Shown in pieces: positions 1 to 16,400 of a DNA stretch of 64,000 bases. The position numbers and the translations under genes are program-made. Each line of letters starts with the position of its first letter. Positions within the stretch are counted from its first letter, which is position 1. Source of the DNA: Volvox africanus (lineage: Eukaryota > Chlorophyta > Chlorophyceae > Chlamydomonadales > Volvocaceae); contig BSDZ01000080.1 of the NCBI GenBank assembly GCA_030268105.1, positions 3,287,501 to 3,351,500 on the forward strand. The letters are read 5' to 3'. The notes beneath the pieces are model-generated. The model had not been told where the DNA came from. It saw only the letters and a list, made by a program, of their open reading frames with translations, and did no database searches.

Positions 1-3028
<3,028 letters not shown>

Positions 3029-6000
3029 ACTGATATCGCCTTCAAGTGATCTCGACCAACCGACTGACTGATCAATTGAGCCAACTGCCAAGGGAGGTAG
3101 GGAACCGGCGACAGGAGCGACCAGCCGACTAGATCATGCCGGGCTGCGCTCGCCTGAGGAACTAGAATGTGACAAAAACCGAGGAAGCAGCTCGGCCAGG
3201 AGGCAGTCCACACCTCAGTTGCTTATCCAGCTTGTGAGTAGCTGCGTCAAACGCCTCGGCGGCGTAGGTGGCGGTCCCCGGGCGGACGGCATTGCGAAGT
3301 GTGATGCGATGCGATGCGATGCACGCTCGGGGCCGCCATCAATCTCTTTTGCGTTGCATGCAATGGGGCATTAGTCGTCATGCCGGTGGTGCTATGGGCG
3401 CATTAAGTCCTGTTGTAGGAAGGCAGTCAGAGATGGGGACGTCATCGTGGGACCGCGGCCCGGGGAGTGCAACACGTAGCCAACCCGGGAGTTTTCGTAT
3501 GAGTTGTGTGTGGTTGAGTAGTACACACGGGCAGTCCTCGGCGGCCCCTGTCCTCACGGCGACAAACCCCGGGGTAGGGCTTCGGGGCAAACAATAAACC
3601 GTTGCCACGCAGCGAGGGGTAGTACGGCCGCGTCGAGCAAACGCTTCACTTTGATGACGAGATGGTTTCGGATTCGTGCGTCCTTGTACTCAGCCGCATA
3701 CTATGTGGGGTGATCGTGTCAGCGGAGTAGTGATCGTGTCGGGGAAGTAGAGATGGCGGACACTGTGCACGTGTACAGTGTGTTTATGGGTGTTTGTAAT
3801 CAGCGTGCAATCCTGAGTCCTGAACAGACATCCCTCATGCAAATACGACAGTTCGAGCGAATCTGATCTTGGTGAGGTGTGCCTGTGGGGGCAGTGCACG
3901 GGGGCAGAGGCATATCCGCTGTCAGGGACGGCAGGGAAGGTGCACTGGTGCAGGATCGGACCAGACCAAAGGCGGTCTCACACCCACACACGATACTGCG
4001 CAAGTATTGGGAGCTACAAGGTACCCAGGTAGGCCTCTTAAGCATGGGAACGTCAGGGAGCGATATGCACCAGGATCCCCAGGTACTGCAGAAAGATGGC
4101 CACTTTATTCCATCCCTAAGTCCTAAACCCAAAGTCGTGATCCAGTCGTAAGGCCGCATTTGGGCGGGATAACATCTCACCGGCGGATTCGGGCAGGAAG
4201 CGGTGGTGGCTACAACAGAGTCCATGCCGCCCAAGTCGGCAAGTCACCCAAGAAAGTCAGGGGAGTGGCCAAACAGGGTCGCAGAGGGACACACGTCATG
4301 TAGGACATGATTTTACAGTATCCCGTGAGCCGGGCCCATGCTGGCCTGCCCGGTATGCGTCCTCGATTGATGAAGTAAGCCAGTGAAGTGGCGGATCGAG
4401 AGATTTGATTGCCTCCTTAAATGAGCCTTGCCATCGCCATTCGGGAGGCGCCCCTGTCACGGCAAATTAGTTTCCACCCATACCCTTCAGTGCGTTTGCG
4501 TCTATTCTGTCCTGACACGCCACGTCCCACACGCTCATATTTGGATGGAATGCATCGCCCGAACTGGCATGCACACGCAGACGGTTACGAAGCGTACGAT
4601 GTTACCAGTTTGCCACACCGCACCCTTCTCATCATCCAAAGGCCACATGGACAGCGCCAGAGGCCGGAACTGGTGCGACAGGGGTATCTAATTGGTGACC
4701 AGCTGCAGGCGCGTATTCAAACACCTCCGCCACACGGTAAGCTGCCCGAGACATGCATGTGCGGCCCTTCTCGTTGGTCGCGGAAGTGATTAGGACGGAG
4801 GATGGCGGAGACGGAGATGCAACCTCCCCTTGAACGACGCGTCGAAGGCCAAAAACAACCTACATACGGATTCCGGCTGAAACTAAAAGGAAATGATGTC
4901 AGGGGGATATTGGCGTTCCAAGTCCCACGTTCTACATGTCGTACAGCTGTCACCCGTGCATTGCGACCGTGATTGCAATGATTGTAAAGCGCGCAGCCCC
5001 CCGGCAGCATTCCTGGTAAAAACTGCACCCACCCGACCTTCTGCAATTCGCTACGCCCTGACCTCACCACCCATCATGCGAAACACGCCGCTTTAGCCTG
5101 ATCTCCCTAACATCGAATGTCGCACGCCAGTTACATCCCCACACACCATAGTAGCGAGCAATCCTGGCGCCGAAAGCTCCGGGTTCATCCCCATAATACG
5201 CTACCTAAAAGGTTAAGGTCAAGCTATCTTACGACAGTTAGCAGGTGCCGGGTGATCAGCATCGGCATTATTTTTGAGGGTGATGGGAAGCGAATACGGC
5301 CCCGACGCGGAGGTAACCGCGCTCCTGATGATGAGGAGACGCGGACCGAGCGCTGCCCACAGGGGCCTAGCAGCTGCTGACTTGACGCGTGAATCCAGCC
5401 GCCCTACATCCCTACACCCTACAGCTCCCTTGGCGCTGCACACCCCAACCTTGCTGCCAAGGTCTGGTTCCGGATGCCTCTGTGCTTCAGTCCAAGAGGT
5501 CAACGGCTGTAAACATGAATTAACTTACCCACAACAGCACCTCGCCGCACTCCACATGCGCACCGGCAACGCAACCCAATCGAACACACCGTCGCCGCTG
5601 ACGCCTTCACCCCTACCCCCATACCCTGGCGACATATCGCAGCGCCAACGCACCAACATGCCAGTCCAAGCCTACCCTAGTGCTCATGTCCGCCCCTGGA
5701 CCCTACATCCGACCGCCGCAGTACGCAGGAGTGATATCAGTATCACTTGCCAGGCTCCAGTCACACGCAGTACTCATGGCATCCTACTAGCCACTCCACC
5801 TCCACAGGCCCGCATGCTCCTCCAGCCGAAAGGGCTTATGGCCCATTAGCCATCCTGTGCGTTGTCACGGCATCAGCATGTTCCTGCTGACACCTCCTGT
5901 CCATGAACGCTACAAGGAATGGTCAGTTCCTAGCACAAGCAGCACAAGCGCACGCAAACAGATACACAGACAGGCAATGCCTAGGAGGACAACAAATTGC

Positions 6001-6878
6001 AACTCACGCATAAAATTCTTAAAACGTACACTCGCACATATGCAAACATGCATTGGATGTGTGCAAAACGACGCGAGAGCGTACATTGCAGCAGCTGCCC
6101 ATTCTGCCCCTCCTGCCAACGTCACAGGCTGGCCCCTGATCACTCCGCCGCCTACTGAACCATAAGCCCCACTTCCATCACCACCCTTCCGGTTATGTAG
6201 CAATAGGGTCCGCACGTGCAAGTGGACAAGGAAAATGTCGCGGTGCTATTTCGCCAGTCGAAGGTGTGGAATCGGCCCAGGCCCAGGTGACGCCCAGGAA
6301 ACGACATTGGTGTCTGGTTGACGGCGAGGGGCCCATTATTTTAAGCTGTCCGGGTTTCGTCGCTGCTGCCGGTATGCTGAGCACAGACCCAAGCCCGAGA
6401 GTAGGCCCCTCCCGGGAGGCCGCCCGAAGCGGCTGTATCTGTCCAACCCACTCCGGACATTGCGTGGGCGCACCCGCCACTGGGGTGGGATGCTGCCAAT
6501 CATGACCCAGCAAACGTCAGGAGGCGCCGCCTACACCCAGTGGTGCGCATCCTGACTGGTCCTTCGCGCCTGGCTGGCACGCAGGGCCGGCATGCGGCCG
6601 CAAGCAGCACCCGCCTTTCTCCACCATGAAAGGAAACCCCCCCTCCGACCTTCTTCTTCCCCGTCTCCTGAAACGCCCCGGGCTCAGCATCTACCCGCGT
6701 CCCGCCCGGTGCTCCATAACCACCGGTACCGCATCCAGAAGGGTCCAGTTTCTCTGTGAAGCCGAGCTACTACGGCGTTAACAGGCGATGTATAAACTTA
6801 CATCTGAAAAGTCAAAGGACAATGTACTTGGGAGCTTACTGGCGGCAGTTGACGGGCTACCACCCGCTACCCATCACC
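3029..6878. other. Intergenic, no gene supported
   Basis: Converging 3' sides of the reductase (+) and the coiled-coil gene (-). The ORFs here lack motifs, splice-supported partners and volvocine coding character, so none is called. The stretch should include both 3' UTRs: TGTAA at 3795-3799 on the + strand, and TTACA at 6798-6802, which is TGTAA on the minus strand about 80 nt past the coiled-coil stop. Nothing else was recognised. Confidence 0.6.
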
Positions 6879-9454
6879 TTACACTCGAGCAGTGGCTGGC
6901 CGGCGCATAAGTGCCTCCGCATTCACTGTACCGTTGGCCCCGGCCAGCCGCTCTAACGACCGGGCGTTGCGCAGCTGTTCCATCGCCAGCGCAAGCTGCT
7001 GGCGCTGCATGGATGCCGCCATGTTGGTGTCCTTGCGCACCCGCATCAGGAGTTGCCGCTCACGCATCATCTGCCGCGTGCGCTCGTAATCGTCCATAAT
7101 GCGCTCCAGTAGCGCCTGGCGCTGGTAGAGGTGCACCTTGGAGATCTCATCCACGCGGTCCAGACGCCGCTTCAGCTCAAACTCGCGCTCCACGCGTCGG
7201 ATGTCCATCTCACGCTTGCGGGAGGCGGCCAGTTCTGCCAGCTCGCGCTCCTTCGCCTCAGCTCGCTCACGGAGGGCCTGCGCGTGGGTGTGCCGGGTAA
7301 GCGGTGTGGCAGGCAGGTGATACGGCTGGCAAGATAACGGCGGATGGTATATAGGCGTGTCTTTGTTGTGTGCTCGGCACCATTTATGGCAAGCCATATA
7401 TGGACAGGTTACGCAACAGCTTCCTGCGACCACCTTCATGGCCAACCTCCGATGAGCCATCTATTGCGGTCTCAGCCGTATCCCAGAGGAACAACCCGCT
7501 GCCGAAGCAGCTCCAGGATGCCACCCCGGGCGAGTGAAACGTGCGATTGCGACTCTTGCCGCAGGTCGGAGCTGTGTTGCCGCCTTCTTCTGCCACAAGC
7601 TTCCTCCAGGGAGCCCTACCGTGTGTAACTCTTTTTTTCTCGCAGGGCGCCCCCACAGGGTAACCTCTCCCCAGGTGAGCTCTTACCTTCTTCCTTGCCT
7701 CTTCCAGTTCCTGCGCCGTTAGATACTTGTGGTGCCGCTCCTGCTCCCGCTGCATCTCCTGTTGCCGCCGTTGCTCCATGGCGAGTCGCTCCTGCCGTTC
7801 CAGCTCCATACGCCGCGCCTCCGCGTCACGCTCCCGCCGGATAAACTCCTCACGCTTCTTGCGCAAAATCTCACTATTAGCCTGCAAAGCGCCTGCGCAG
7901 CAATCGCAGTTGAGGCACAGCAACAGATCGTGAGATGGTATGTGCGGTTAAGCATGAGGATTGTGTCTAGCACGCCACAGAAAGTAAGGTGTCTTTTCGT
8001 GAATTTTCATCCTGAGCACTTCCTATTTATGTCACTTCACTTCATTTGAATGTACTATTGCTTTAGACGTTGGCGCTGCTGCTGACGCTTACCGGCTTTC
8101 ACCAAAAGGGCACTCCCGGGCCAACCCGCGCATCCCAACATCACTTTCAAACCCGTCCAATCACATCGTGCATTCCAGGCTATATGTAAAGCCGCGACAG
8201 CATGCGTGTGTTTCTTTCCTAACACCGATTCATGTTGGCCCAACCCTTTCCTGAGAGACTCACTGTTGATCCGCTCCTCCGCCTTCTTGCGCTTCTCCAA
8301 GTTGGCCAGGTGCCGATCGTGCGCCTCTTGCTGAAGGCGCTTGCTGCGCTCCGCATCCGCTACCTCCATGGCTTGCTTGCGCAACCTAACGCGCTCTGCC
8401 TGATCCGACAGGATGCGCTCTGTCTCGGCGCGGTGCTCGAGTGTCCGCTGTCGCCGCTCCAGCTCCCGTAGGTAAGCTTCTTTCTTCATCCGCTTCTCTT
8501 CCTCTTCCTTGGCTCTCTGTGCGTCTCGTTCTCGCCGGTACCGTTCTTCCGCCATGCGCTTGCCCTCGCGCTCCAGATCCTTCTGCTCACGCAGCCGCTG
8601 CAACTCCAGCTCTCGCTGTCGTACCATCCACTCCCGGTCGTGCTCCGCCTTCTGGCGTGCCATCTCCGCGGCACGCGCTTCGAGCGCATCCACTTTGCGC
8701 TGTTGCTTATCCGCCAGCTCCTTGCGGGCCGCCTCGTGCGCAATCATCTGCGCAATCTCACGCTCATGGCGCTTACGTAGTACGTCTAGCCTTTGACGTT
8801 CCTTCTCCACCATGGTGGAGCTGTTGGGTCGGTTCTCGTTGCTGCCGCCCATCGGGATTTTCTTGGCGCTGGCACCTGCCGTGCGGCCCGGCTCGCCAGT
8901 CCAGCCATCGTCCACGAGCCGCTTGCGGAGGTCGATCAGGGACTTGATGCGCTCGCGGCGGACCTGGCCCAGATGACAAGCGGAGATGCAGCCGCAGCCG
9001 AGGACATGGCAAGGCGAGGACATGGCAAGGCGAGGACATGGCAAGGCGAGGACATGGCAAGGCGAGGACATGGCAAGGCGAGGACATGGAAACGGAGGGC
9101 TTTAAGCGAAATGTGACGGCAATGCGGAGAGGGAGTGCCGCGGAGCCGGACGCTGTTGTCAACGCTAAGGGTGCACCAGTACTCAGGACAAGCGAGGGGG
9201 GTGGCGAGTGTTCGGAGGGTTCAGTACCGGGTCCAAGGCCAGGTAACGGCAGCAGGTGAAAGCGACCCGATGCGCACCTGCTCGTTCTTCTCATATCGTA
9301 TCCTGGCGATCTCGTCCGTGTCACCAGTGTACTTATAGTACGCTATGGGGTGGAACTGTAGCTCGATTGGATCCACGCCCAGTCGGAAGCAGGCCTCCAC
9401 GGAGCGGGGTGAGGTGGGGATGAGCGCCTGCTCGGGCGCATTTGGGTCGTTCAC
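6879..9454 (-). CDS. Coiled-coil protein with CCDC177-like N-terminal motif (5' end unresolved)
   Basis: Exons in transcription order: 9454-9278, 8963-8264, 7892-7687, 7277-6879, all joining in phase. The first recognised exon encodes TSPRSVEACFRLGVDPIEL, which resembles the TSPRS-EAC motif near the N-terminus of animal CCDC177, then YYKYTGDTDEIARIRYEK. The remaining roughly 435 residues are almost unbroken charged alpha-helix rich in Glu, Arg, Lys and Gln (EEEEKRMKKEAYLRELERRQ and similar), a long coiled coil, ending ...RRPATARV before TAA. The first exon opens at a CAG acceptor in phase 0, so at least one 5' exon is missing. A possible one is 10066-10034 (start MAGISFPPLG, donor GTATGT, phase 0), but it is speculative. 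The role is unknown; a cytoskeletal or ciliary role would be a guess from the coiled coil. Confidence 0.72.
8999..9089. repeat. 16-bp tandem repeat in coiled-coil gene intron
   Basis: Six near-perfect copies of a 16-bp unit (GAGGACATGGCAAGGC), inside the minus-strand intron 9277-8964 and ending close to its acceptor. Because 16 is not a multiple of 3, it reads through all frames and creates spurious ORFs on both strands. Confidence 0.92.
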
Positions 9455-12110
9455 CTGCAGCACAGAGAAGAATAGGTGGCGGGGCAGGGCGGTGAGCTGA
9501 TATGCCGGGTCCCTGGTGCGGTGAGCTGGTGCCGGATCCCGTTGAAGGGATGGCGTCGTGAGGAGGGATGGCGTCGCCATATCTATGACAGCCAGATAAC
9601 TGGCACCCCATTCCGAGCTGGTACTGGCCGTTCAAAGGATGCAGGAAATCCGCCATGCTGGACTGAAACGTGACGAATGGATGCAGCGCGACGATGAAGC
9701 CCCCAGAAGTTGGAGCTGTCGGCGACCTAAAGAACCGCAGCCCACCCCCAAGAGCTGGGGAATCGTATATCAGGTAGGTATTGAGGGCTATCATAAGCAA
9801 TCAAGTTTCCTGAATTTGAATGTGTTAAAGGAATATGTACACGCAAATGCGAATTACGGTATTGTGTGTTGAGTGAGGCGAAGGGGCTGATTATAGGGCC
9901 ACGCTGCAAGCCGGTCACAGATTATTTAGGTAAACTGCTCCTCGACCCCGCATTGTGAACCAAGTTCGGGTGAATATCTGGTAACTTAGGGTTTCTACAT
10001 CCCCATGCCTGCCTTCACTGGCTGCTAACATACAATCCCGAGGGGAGGAAAGCTGATCCCCGCCATGGCCTGCAGCAGGTATCCACGAAGTAAGGTAAGC
10101 AGAGGCTCACACCTTCTCAATGAGATCCTGCGCAGGATGGGAATGCCAGGCATGGGCCGACGCGAGGGTTACATTTAGCAGCAATTGATTTTACGTCAAC
10201 AAAGCTGATTAGCAACTCTCAAGCATACACGCTTTCTAAAGGAAGATGCCATCGAAGGACTGGACGCACGCCACGAGGAATCCCTTAAATGTCCTGGCTT
10301 ACTTGTATTGTTATCTTTGGCTTCGTTCCAGACATACCCTCCACCTGTAGCGCAGTGAATGAGGCGTCAATTCCTGCATGACCGACGTATACGGGAGCCT
10401 TCGAAGGGTGAGCCGCACCTTCGCTCTCTGGAGATCGGATAGCCATTCTATTGCTGGTCGATGATGCTGCTGATTCGTAATAGTCATGTCTGGAATGCCG
10501 CAGCGAGAAATGGGCACACTCAATGCAGACTACTAGCTCTGCATGCAGCGGTCACCGCCAGGTCGCGCCCTTCCTCAAAACCTGCAGTCCACGCATATTG
10601 TTCTTAATATAAACGTAGAGGGTAGAAAGCGTCTGGGCCGCGCTGATCAGTTCTAAAGACTCCAGTAACAGCCCAGCAATACCTACAAGTAAGGACCCGC
10701 CAAATTATTGGAAGAATGATATTTTACCTACGCAGGTTCTAGTTCAATGTCAATCGCTGGAAGATATTTTTGTTCGCAGGAGACAGGTTCAGAAGCTCCA
10801 AAGAGTTTACCGAAATTGGTGCGATATTCGTTGCGCTCAATAGATTACTCCCAATTGAAAGAGAAGAGAAAATCTGTTGGATGGAAAGGTAAGGCCGGCT
10901 ATCATCATTTGAAGGGGTGGTACAAAAGTACGAGGACTCTTAGAGGACAATTGTCGACATACGGTACGCGTTTGGACCACATCATCTCCTGTAACTGTCT
11001 TCATTTCGCTGAAACAATCTCTATTCAACCAGGAGAGTTGCGCCCACCACCCACGACACATAGACCCCTTCTTCCTTGTTGTGCGCCAGCGTATGTATGT
11101 GCGTTATGCATTATCATATTGAAAAGAGGGAGATAGCATGATGCCTTCAGGATAGTACATGGTATTCTCTTATTATCCGTCAGGGTATCAGGGTGTACAC
11201 ATACTGCCATGTGATAGCAGATTGTGTCGGGGCGAACAAGCTGCAAGTTTGTGGCGCCCTGTGGACAAATGTGACTTATCAGGTTAAAATAGTAATGACC
11301 CACGGGGCGCATATGCGAGCATCGACTCTGCGCAAGTCAGAACGCTACTATACATTTCAGATCGTTCACTTTGTGTGTTCGTCCACTTTGGGGACATAAA
11401 GCACAAACATGACAGCTTGGAACGAATAGTCCAAATCAGGAAAACGACTGAAAATCTCTAACCATAACGAACAACGGCAAGTACCGCGATCCATGACATT
11501 TCACACTCGTCATTCACTCCGAAAAACTGAGGAAATCTTAGCAAAGCAATTTTCAAGAATTACCTGAGAGATGATTATTCATGCACGGCCACAGTATGCT
11601 TTCGTCTCATTAAAACTCCAAATACGTATGCGCTTGGGCGTTGTTGCAGCCATATAGACGCAGTGGAGGCTGGTGCAGCAGCGGCAGAGACAGCTGCGAC
11701 ATGTTGCATGGCAAACGATGATGACATACAGAAACCCACTGGAGCTTAATGCCCTATGTTTCTCCTAGGAGCATACCTGGACAAGCCGAGCAGCTAATCT
11801 CCTTGATAGAACAGCAGATGTTGTTGCCTGCACCGTTCTGGATCTGCCCGCCCTTGATCCCAAGCGACGGCCTTCCTTCACAGGGTTGCTTTGTACTTCC
11901 TCAAGTGCACGCTCACAGAATCCTCCTGCTGCTATACTACATCACTACCTATCAAGCTATCATTCATACCATCAACCTTGCCAAGTTAGGCCCTGGGTTG
12001 TTACCACGCGTAATGCCCACAGCCTTAGCCGACACCCAGCCATGAGCCACGCAGGAGGCTGCCTAAGCACATCTAGTTAGACACAGCCTAAGTCGTGCCA
12101 CCGCTACCGC
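9455..12110. other. Upstream of coiled-coil gene and downstream of large minus-strand gene; no further gene supported
   Basis: It must contain the missing 5' exon(s) and promoter of the coiled-coil gene and the 3' UTR of the disordered-protein gene ending at 12111. Base composition falls toward 50% GC or below over 10000-11700. No ORF shows a recognisable motif or convincing exon structure on either strand. Confidence 0.5.
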
Positions 12111-13441
12111 TCAAGGCTTCAAACCATAGTAGGCTAAGTTGAGCTGGTCAGGACCCCACTCGCTTGCTCGTATGTTATCATTCCGGGTTTGTTTCCCTGG
12201 CCGCAATGGCGAACGGGGACTCTGATACGGGGCCTGCAGCCGTGCAGCCCCCATAGAGCCAGGCCGTAGCAGAACTCCATGCGAGACTGTCACCCCTGGC
12301 TGCGGAGCACTAAAAGAGGCGAAGCCCCCCGCCGCCGGCACGGCGGAGGTAGGTCGTGGACTCGATGGCACCGCACGCAGCAGGTCGAAGCGGTTGCCGC
12401 CACCACTGCTGGCGCCCAGCCTCGGGCTCGGTGGTGCTGTTGCCCATGGAAGGCCGCCACTGCCAAGCAAGCCCCCACCCCCTAAGGCTTCTATCCCACT
12501 GTAACCAACTAGACCAACACCGCTCAACCCCGGCCTTGGGCTTATGGGCCTTGGGCTGGCGGATCCACGCGCGAGGCTCCCACCCCCCGACGATGAGCCG
12601 CCTCCACTTCCCCCCGCAAGGCGCGGGCTCGCCGTTGTGCGCGCCCGGCCGCTCCCGCTGACGGGCCCTGCTCCCGGCGAGTAAGGCTGCTGCACCGTGA
12701 GCAGTGGGCGCTCGAGAATGCTGCCGCCGCTGCCAGACCCGGCACCCAGCAAGCTGCCTCCGTACATAACCGTGTGCTGCGATGTTGAGGACGATCCAAC
12801 ACGGCTGGTGCTTGGAAGCCGCATCCACGCAGAGCCAGCAGCTACCTGGGCTGCGGCTGTCGCCGCTGGCAACGATCCGGAAGCAATGCCTGCTCCAATG
12901 GTCGCGGGAACGCCGGAGTCTCCCGCACCTGAGCCAACGCGGGGGCTGGGGGCTCGGACTGAGCTCCTGTCGGATTCGAACGCACCACCGGTCGCGAGCT
13001 GAAGACCCGCTAGGATGACGCCATCGCTGCCGGAACCTAATCCATCCAGCAAGCGTAACGCTATAAGGGATTCTAAATCCCTTGGTGTGTCGGCAGCAAT
13101 CGGGTCAGCTTGACTCGAATTCGCTGCGGAGGCAGCCGAGCCCGGCCGGGTGATTGTGGCGGCCATGGAGGCATGGGGGCTGCTCAACGGGACCATGCCG
13201 ACCGCCGCTGCATTTGTTGGCACCGCCGCTGTGAGATGTTGTTCCAGTAGCGAGCGGGGCGTTGCTGGCCGCTGGTACTGTTGTATTGAAGACCCTGTAA
13301 ACCTGGTGGCTACATTCTGGGGCGACGCTTGCTGGAAGAAGGGTGGTTGTTGCTGCTGCAGTAGCTGTTGCCCGGGAGATGGATGGACAGCAGTATTCGG
13401 ATGCGGCGGTGGCGGCTGTAACTGCTGTTGCAACTGCTGTC

Positions 13442-13476
<35 letters not shown>

Positions 13477-16400
13477 GGCACCTGGCGCACCCCGCTCGTT
13501 CGGGAAACGGTGGGTGTGGCGATAGCGCTGCTGGCTACCGGACGCGTGGAAGTACCGCCATAGCTTGTCGTGACCATGGCGACAGCTGTTCGCGGAGAGC
13601 TAGGTATGGCGACTGTACCCCCTCCGTTATACTGTTGTAAAGGCCGCGATACAACGCCAGTCATGCCGTATTGGGAGCCTACTAGCTGTGGTGGCTGTGA
13701 GGCAGCGGAGCGCAGCGCTGCCGTAGACCAAGCTGAATCCGCCGGACGCGAAGATCGCGGCGAACTGGGCACCCGAGCGTACGTCAACGCTGCCGGATGG
13801 GAAGGCAGACCCGCGAGGGACGCCGGGTAGGGTGGCGCGATATTCGTGGGGCCAGACGAGGAGAGCGTGGTGTTCCAAGAGCGGATGCTGCGAGGCTCAG
13901 CCCAACGCCGGCCACTCGCAGGCTTGCTCCTGCGTGCATGGCCCAGCCAGCGGATGAAGGCGGTGTGCAGCCGGCTGCCATTGGCTGCCTCCTGTGGGTA
14001 CGAGGCCGGTGAAATCAATTGGAAATTCGGGAAATCGATTGGAGTGTTGGAGTGGGGACATGCATGATATGAGGGTAGAAGATTAGTAGAGGGTAATGCA
14101 CAACGACGTACCATACAAATAGGCTCCGGAACGGAATGATGGGTATGCAACCCCCCCCCCGATAAAATCAGTAAACGACGTGTGCAAAGATGACAGGAGG
14201 TCCTTTACGGGAGCCGCTGGCAAACAGACACCACGCGACCTGACACAAAACCACAATTTTGCAGCATGGGCGCGCTGAAACTGTACATACGGCATTCTCC
14301 CATAACCAAGGTTTATGAATAGAGTCCACGCAGTCCTTAGGGGTCCCTGATGACGTACCGTCAAATCAACTGACGGGGAGACGCCATCCCATGCCTCCGA
14401 CCCCGCCCTCGAATGTGCCGCTGCCAGCGACTGCAGGCGCGCCTGCGCTGCCGCTGCCGCCGCCACCGCCTCGGCCTGGTTGCCCGCATAGGGCCCCAAG
14501 CTCTTGCGCAAATACCAGCGGCTCCAGGCGGTAAGCAGCAGGCGCCGCAGCTCCGGGTCGGGGTTGGAAGATGAGCTGGACCTTCCGCTTGCCATACGGT
14601 CGTCGTCCATAAAGGCCGATGTACGCCCCCAAGGCTGTCCCTCGGTTTGCCTTGTCGAGTGCAGTGCGTACGCCACAGGAGCCGCTGCTGCCGCCGTCGC
14701 CACAGACTCCAATGTATCTGCGGCCGGAATATCCTCTACACTCATGCGCTTGGTTGTGACCGGGTCGGAACTTAGGGCTGTGGCTGACACGGATCTCAAG
14801 GCTAAGGGCTGCATGGTCGCCAGCAGGTCGGCCAGTGCCGTGCGCATAGCATGGGCGGACGAATGCTTAGGGGACTGCGAAGTCACCGCCTTTGCTGGCG
14901 CATGACCACCGTCGGTGCTGCCGCCGTCACTAGGCGGTTGTGCCCCCGCCGCGCCCGCCGTCGCCGCCCCCGCCACAACCGCCGCCGCAGTTGTCTTATG
15001 AGACGCCAGCTGGGGGCTCTTCAACAACGCCGATAGCCAAGCCGGTACTCCGGCGCCATCGGGCGCTTCTTCAGCATCTGGGGATAGACTTGGTTTTCCA
15101 GACTGGGACTCTGTCAGCGATGATGGCACAGCCTCGCCTGCAGTTGTACTGCGTGGTGCCGCAATCCCGTGCTGTGGGCTGCATGCCACCGGAAAGCGTT
15201 GGATATCCTCACGCGGGCTGGAGGCACTGAGTGGGCTGCCATGCCATGATCCTGAAATTAGAGATGGTGAGGATAGCCGGGAAGCTGAGGCTGAAGGTGC
15301 CCCGGAGCCGGTGCGCGCACGGGGTTCCAAGGAAAACGAGGGCTCCTGCTCCGCTGCGCCTGGTGAGCTCTCCGACGCTGCCAGGGAAAGGCTCCCAAGC
15401 AGCTCCGAAACTGCGTCCAACATCTCCTGTTGCTCTAGCTCACGGGTGAAGTTGGGGCAGGCATCCTCGATACCGGCAGAGGGCACCTCAGCGGGATCGT
15501 AAGGCAGAGGTGGAGGTGGAGGCTTGTGGTAACGGCGGGCGGGTGCGCCGCCGGATGTGCTGATCGTGTGTGTGCGCCGGCCGCGCGGTGATGTGAGATT
15601 GTCCACGTCGGCATCTCCAGTCGCCACATCCCAGCCGTACTCTTCTTCCGCCATGTCCTGCGTGTAGTTAGGGGATACGAGAGCAAGAGGATCCTCCGGT
15701 GGCACGTCGCCTATAGACGCCTCACTGCCGCAGCTGTGTCGTCGGCGCTGTTGCTCTAGCGGCGCAGGCCTTGCCTGCCGCCAGCGTGGCGTTGATGCGG
15801 TATCCCCGCCCCTCGTATCCGTGCCAAGGCCGGCGCGAGCTGAACGCAATGGTGCGTCACGCTCCGCGGCATCTGCCTCCGTCGTCCCACCCGCGGTTGC
15901 CGTTACGGATGGCGACGGCGATGGATGGTCTCGATCCCTATCAGCCCTTGGGCCTTCCATGACAATGGCGGTGCGTCGGTTTGTTCCTGCACGATTTGCA
16001 AATACCCCGGCTGCAGGGCGTCGCCTGGGGTTCGGCATCGCCCCAGCTGACTGTTCGCTGCCCACACTGCTGGATGACTGTTCCCGTCCTGACGAGGCGG
16101 CGGAGGATCGTATGTCTAACAGACGCTGCAGTGATTGCCGGATGCGGCTGCTATTGGGCTTGGGGCTGGTAGAGGCCGGCTCCGCCTGCCTGGCCCCCAC
16201 GTTGGGCCACAGGTTGACACCATCCAAACCCTCCTGCCACAGCTCATGTGTAGCAGGCACTGGCGAATGTTTGCTGCCGGCCGCCAAATCACGTTTTGCC
16301 TGTGGCTTTGCCTTAACGTCACGCTCCTTTGCGTTTTGCCATCCATATCGCTCCCCCCGGTCTTGCCCAAGTAATCCTACATCAACTTCCCCGTCACCGT

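Noticed and set aside
5274..5849. 191-codon plus-strand ORF
   Set aside because: No recognisable motif, codon pattern unlike the real exons, and no splice-supported neighbours.
9221..9800. The N-terminal part of the minus-strand ORF as the start of the coiled-coil gene
   Set aside because: Sequence above 9454 has no conserved character, and a clear CTGCAG acceptor at 9455-9460 marks the exon start.
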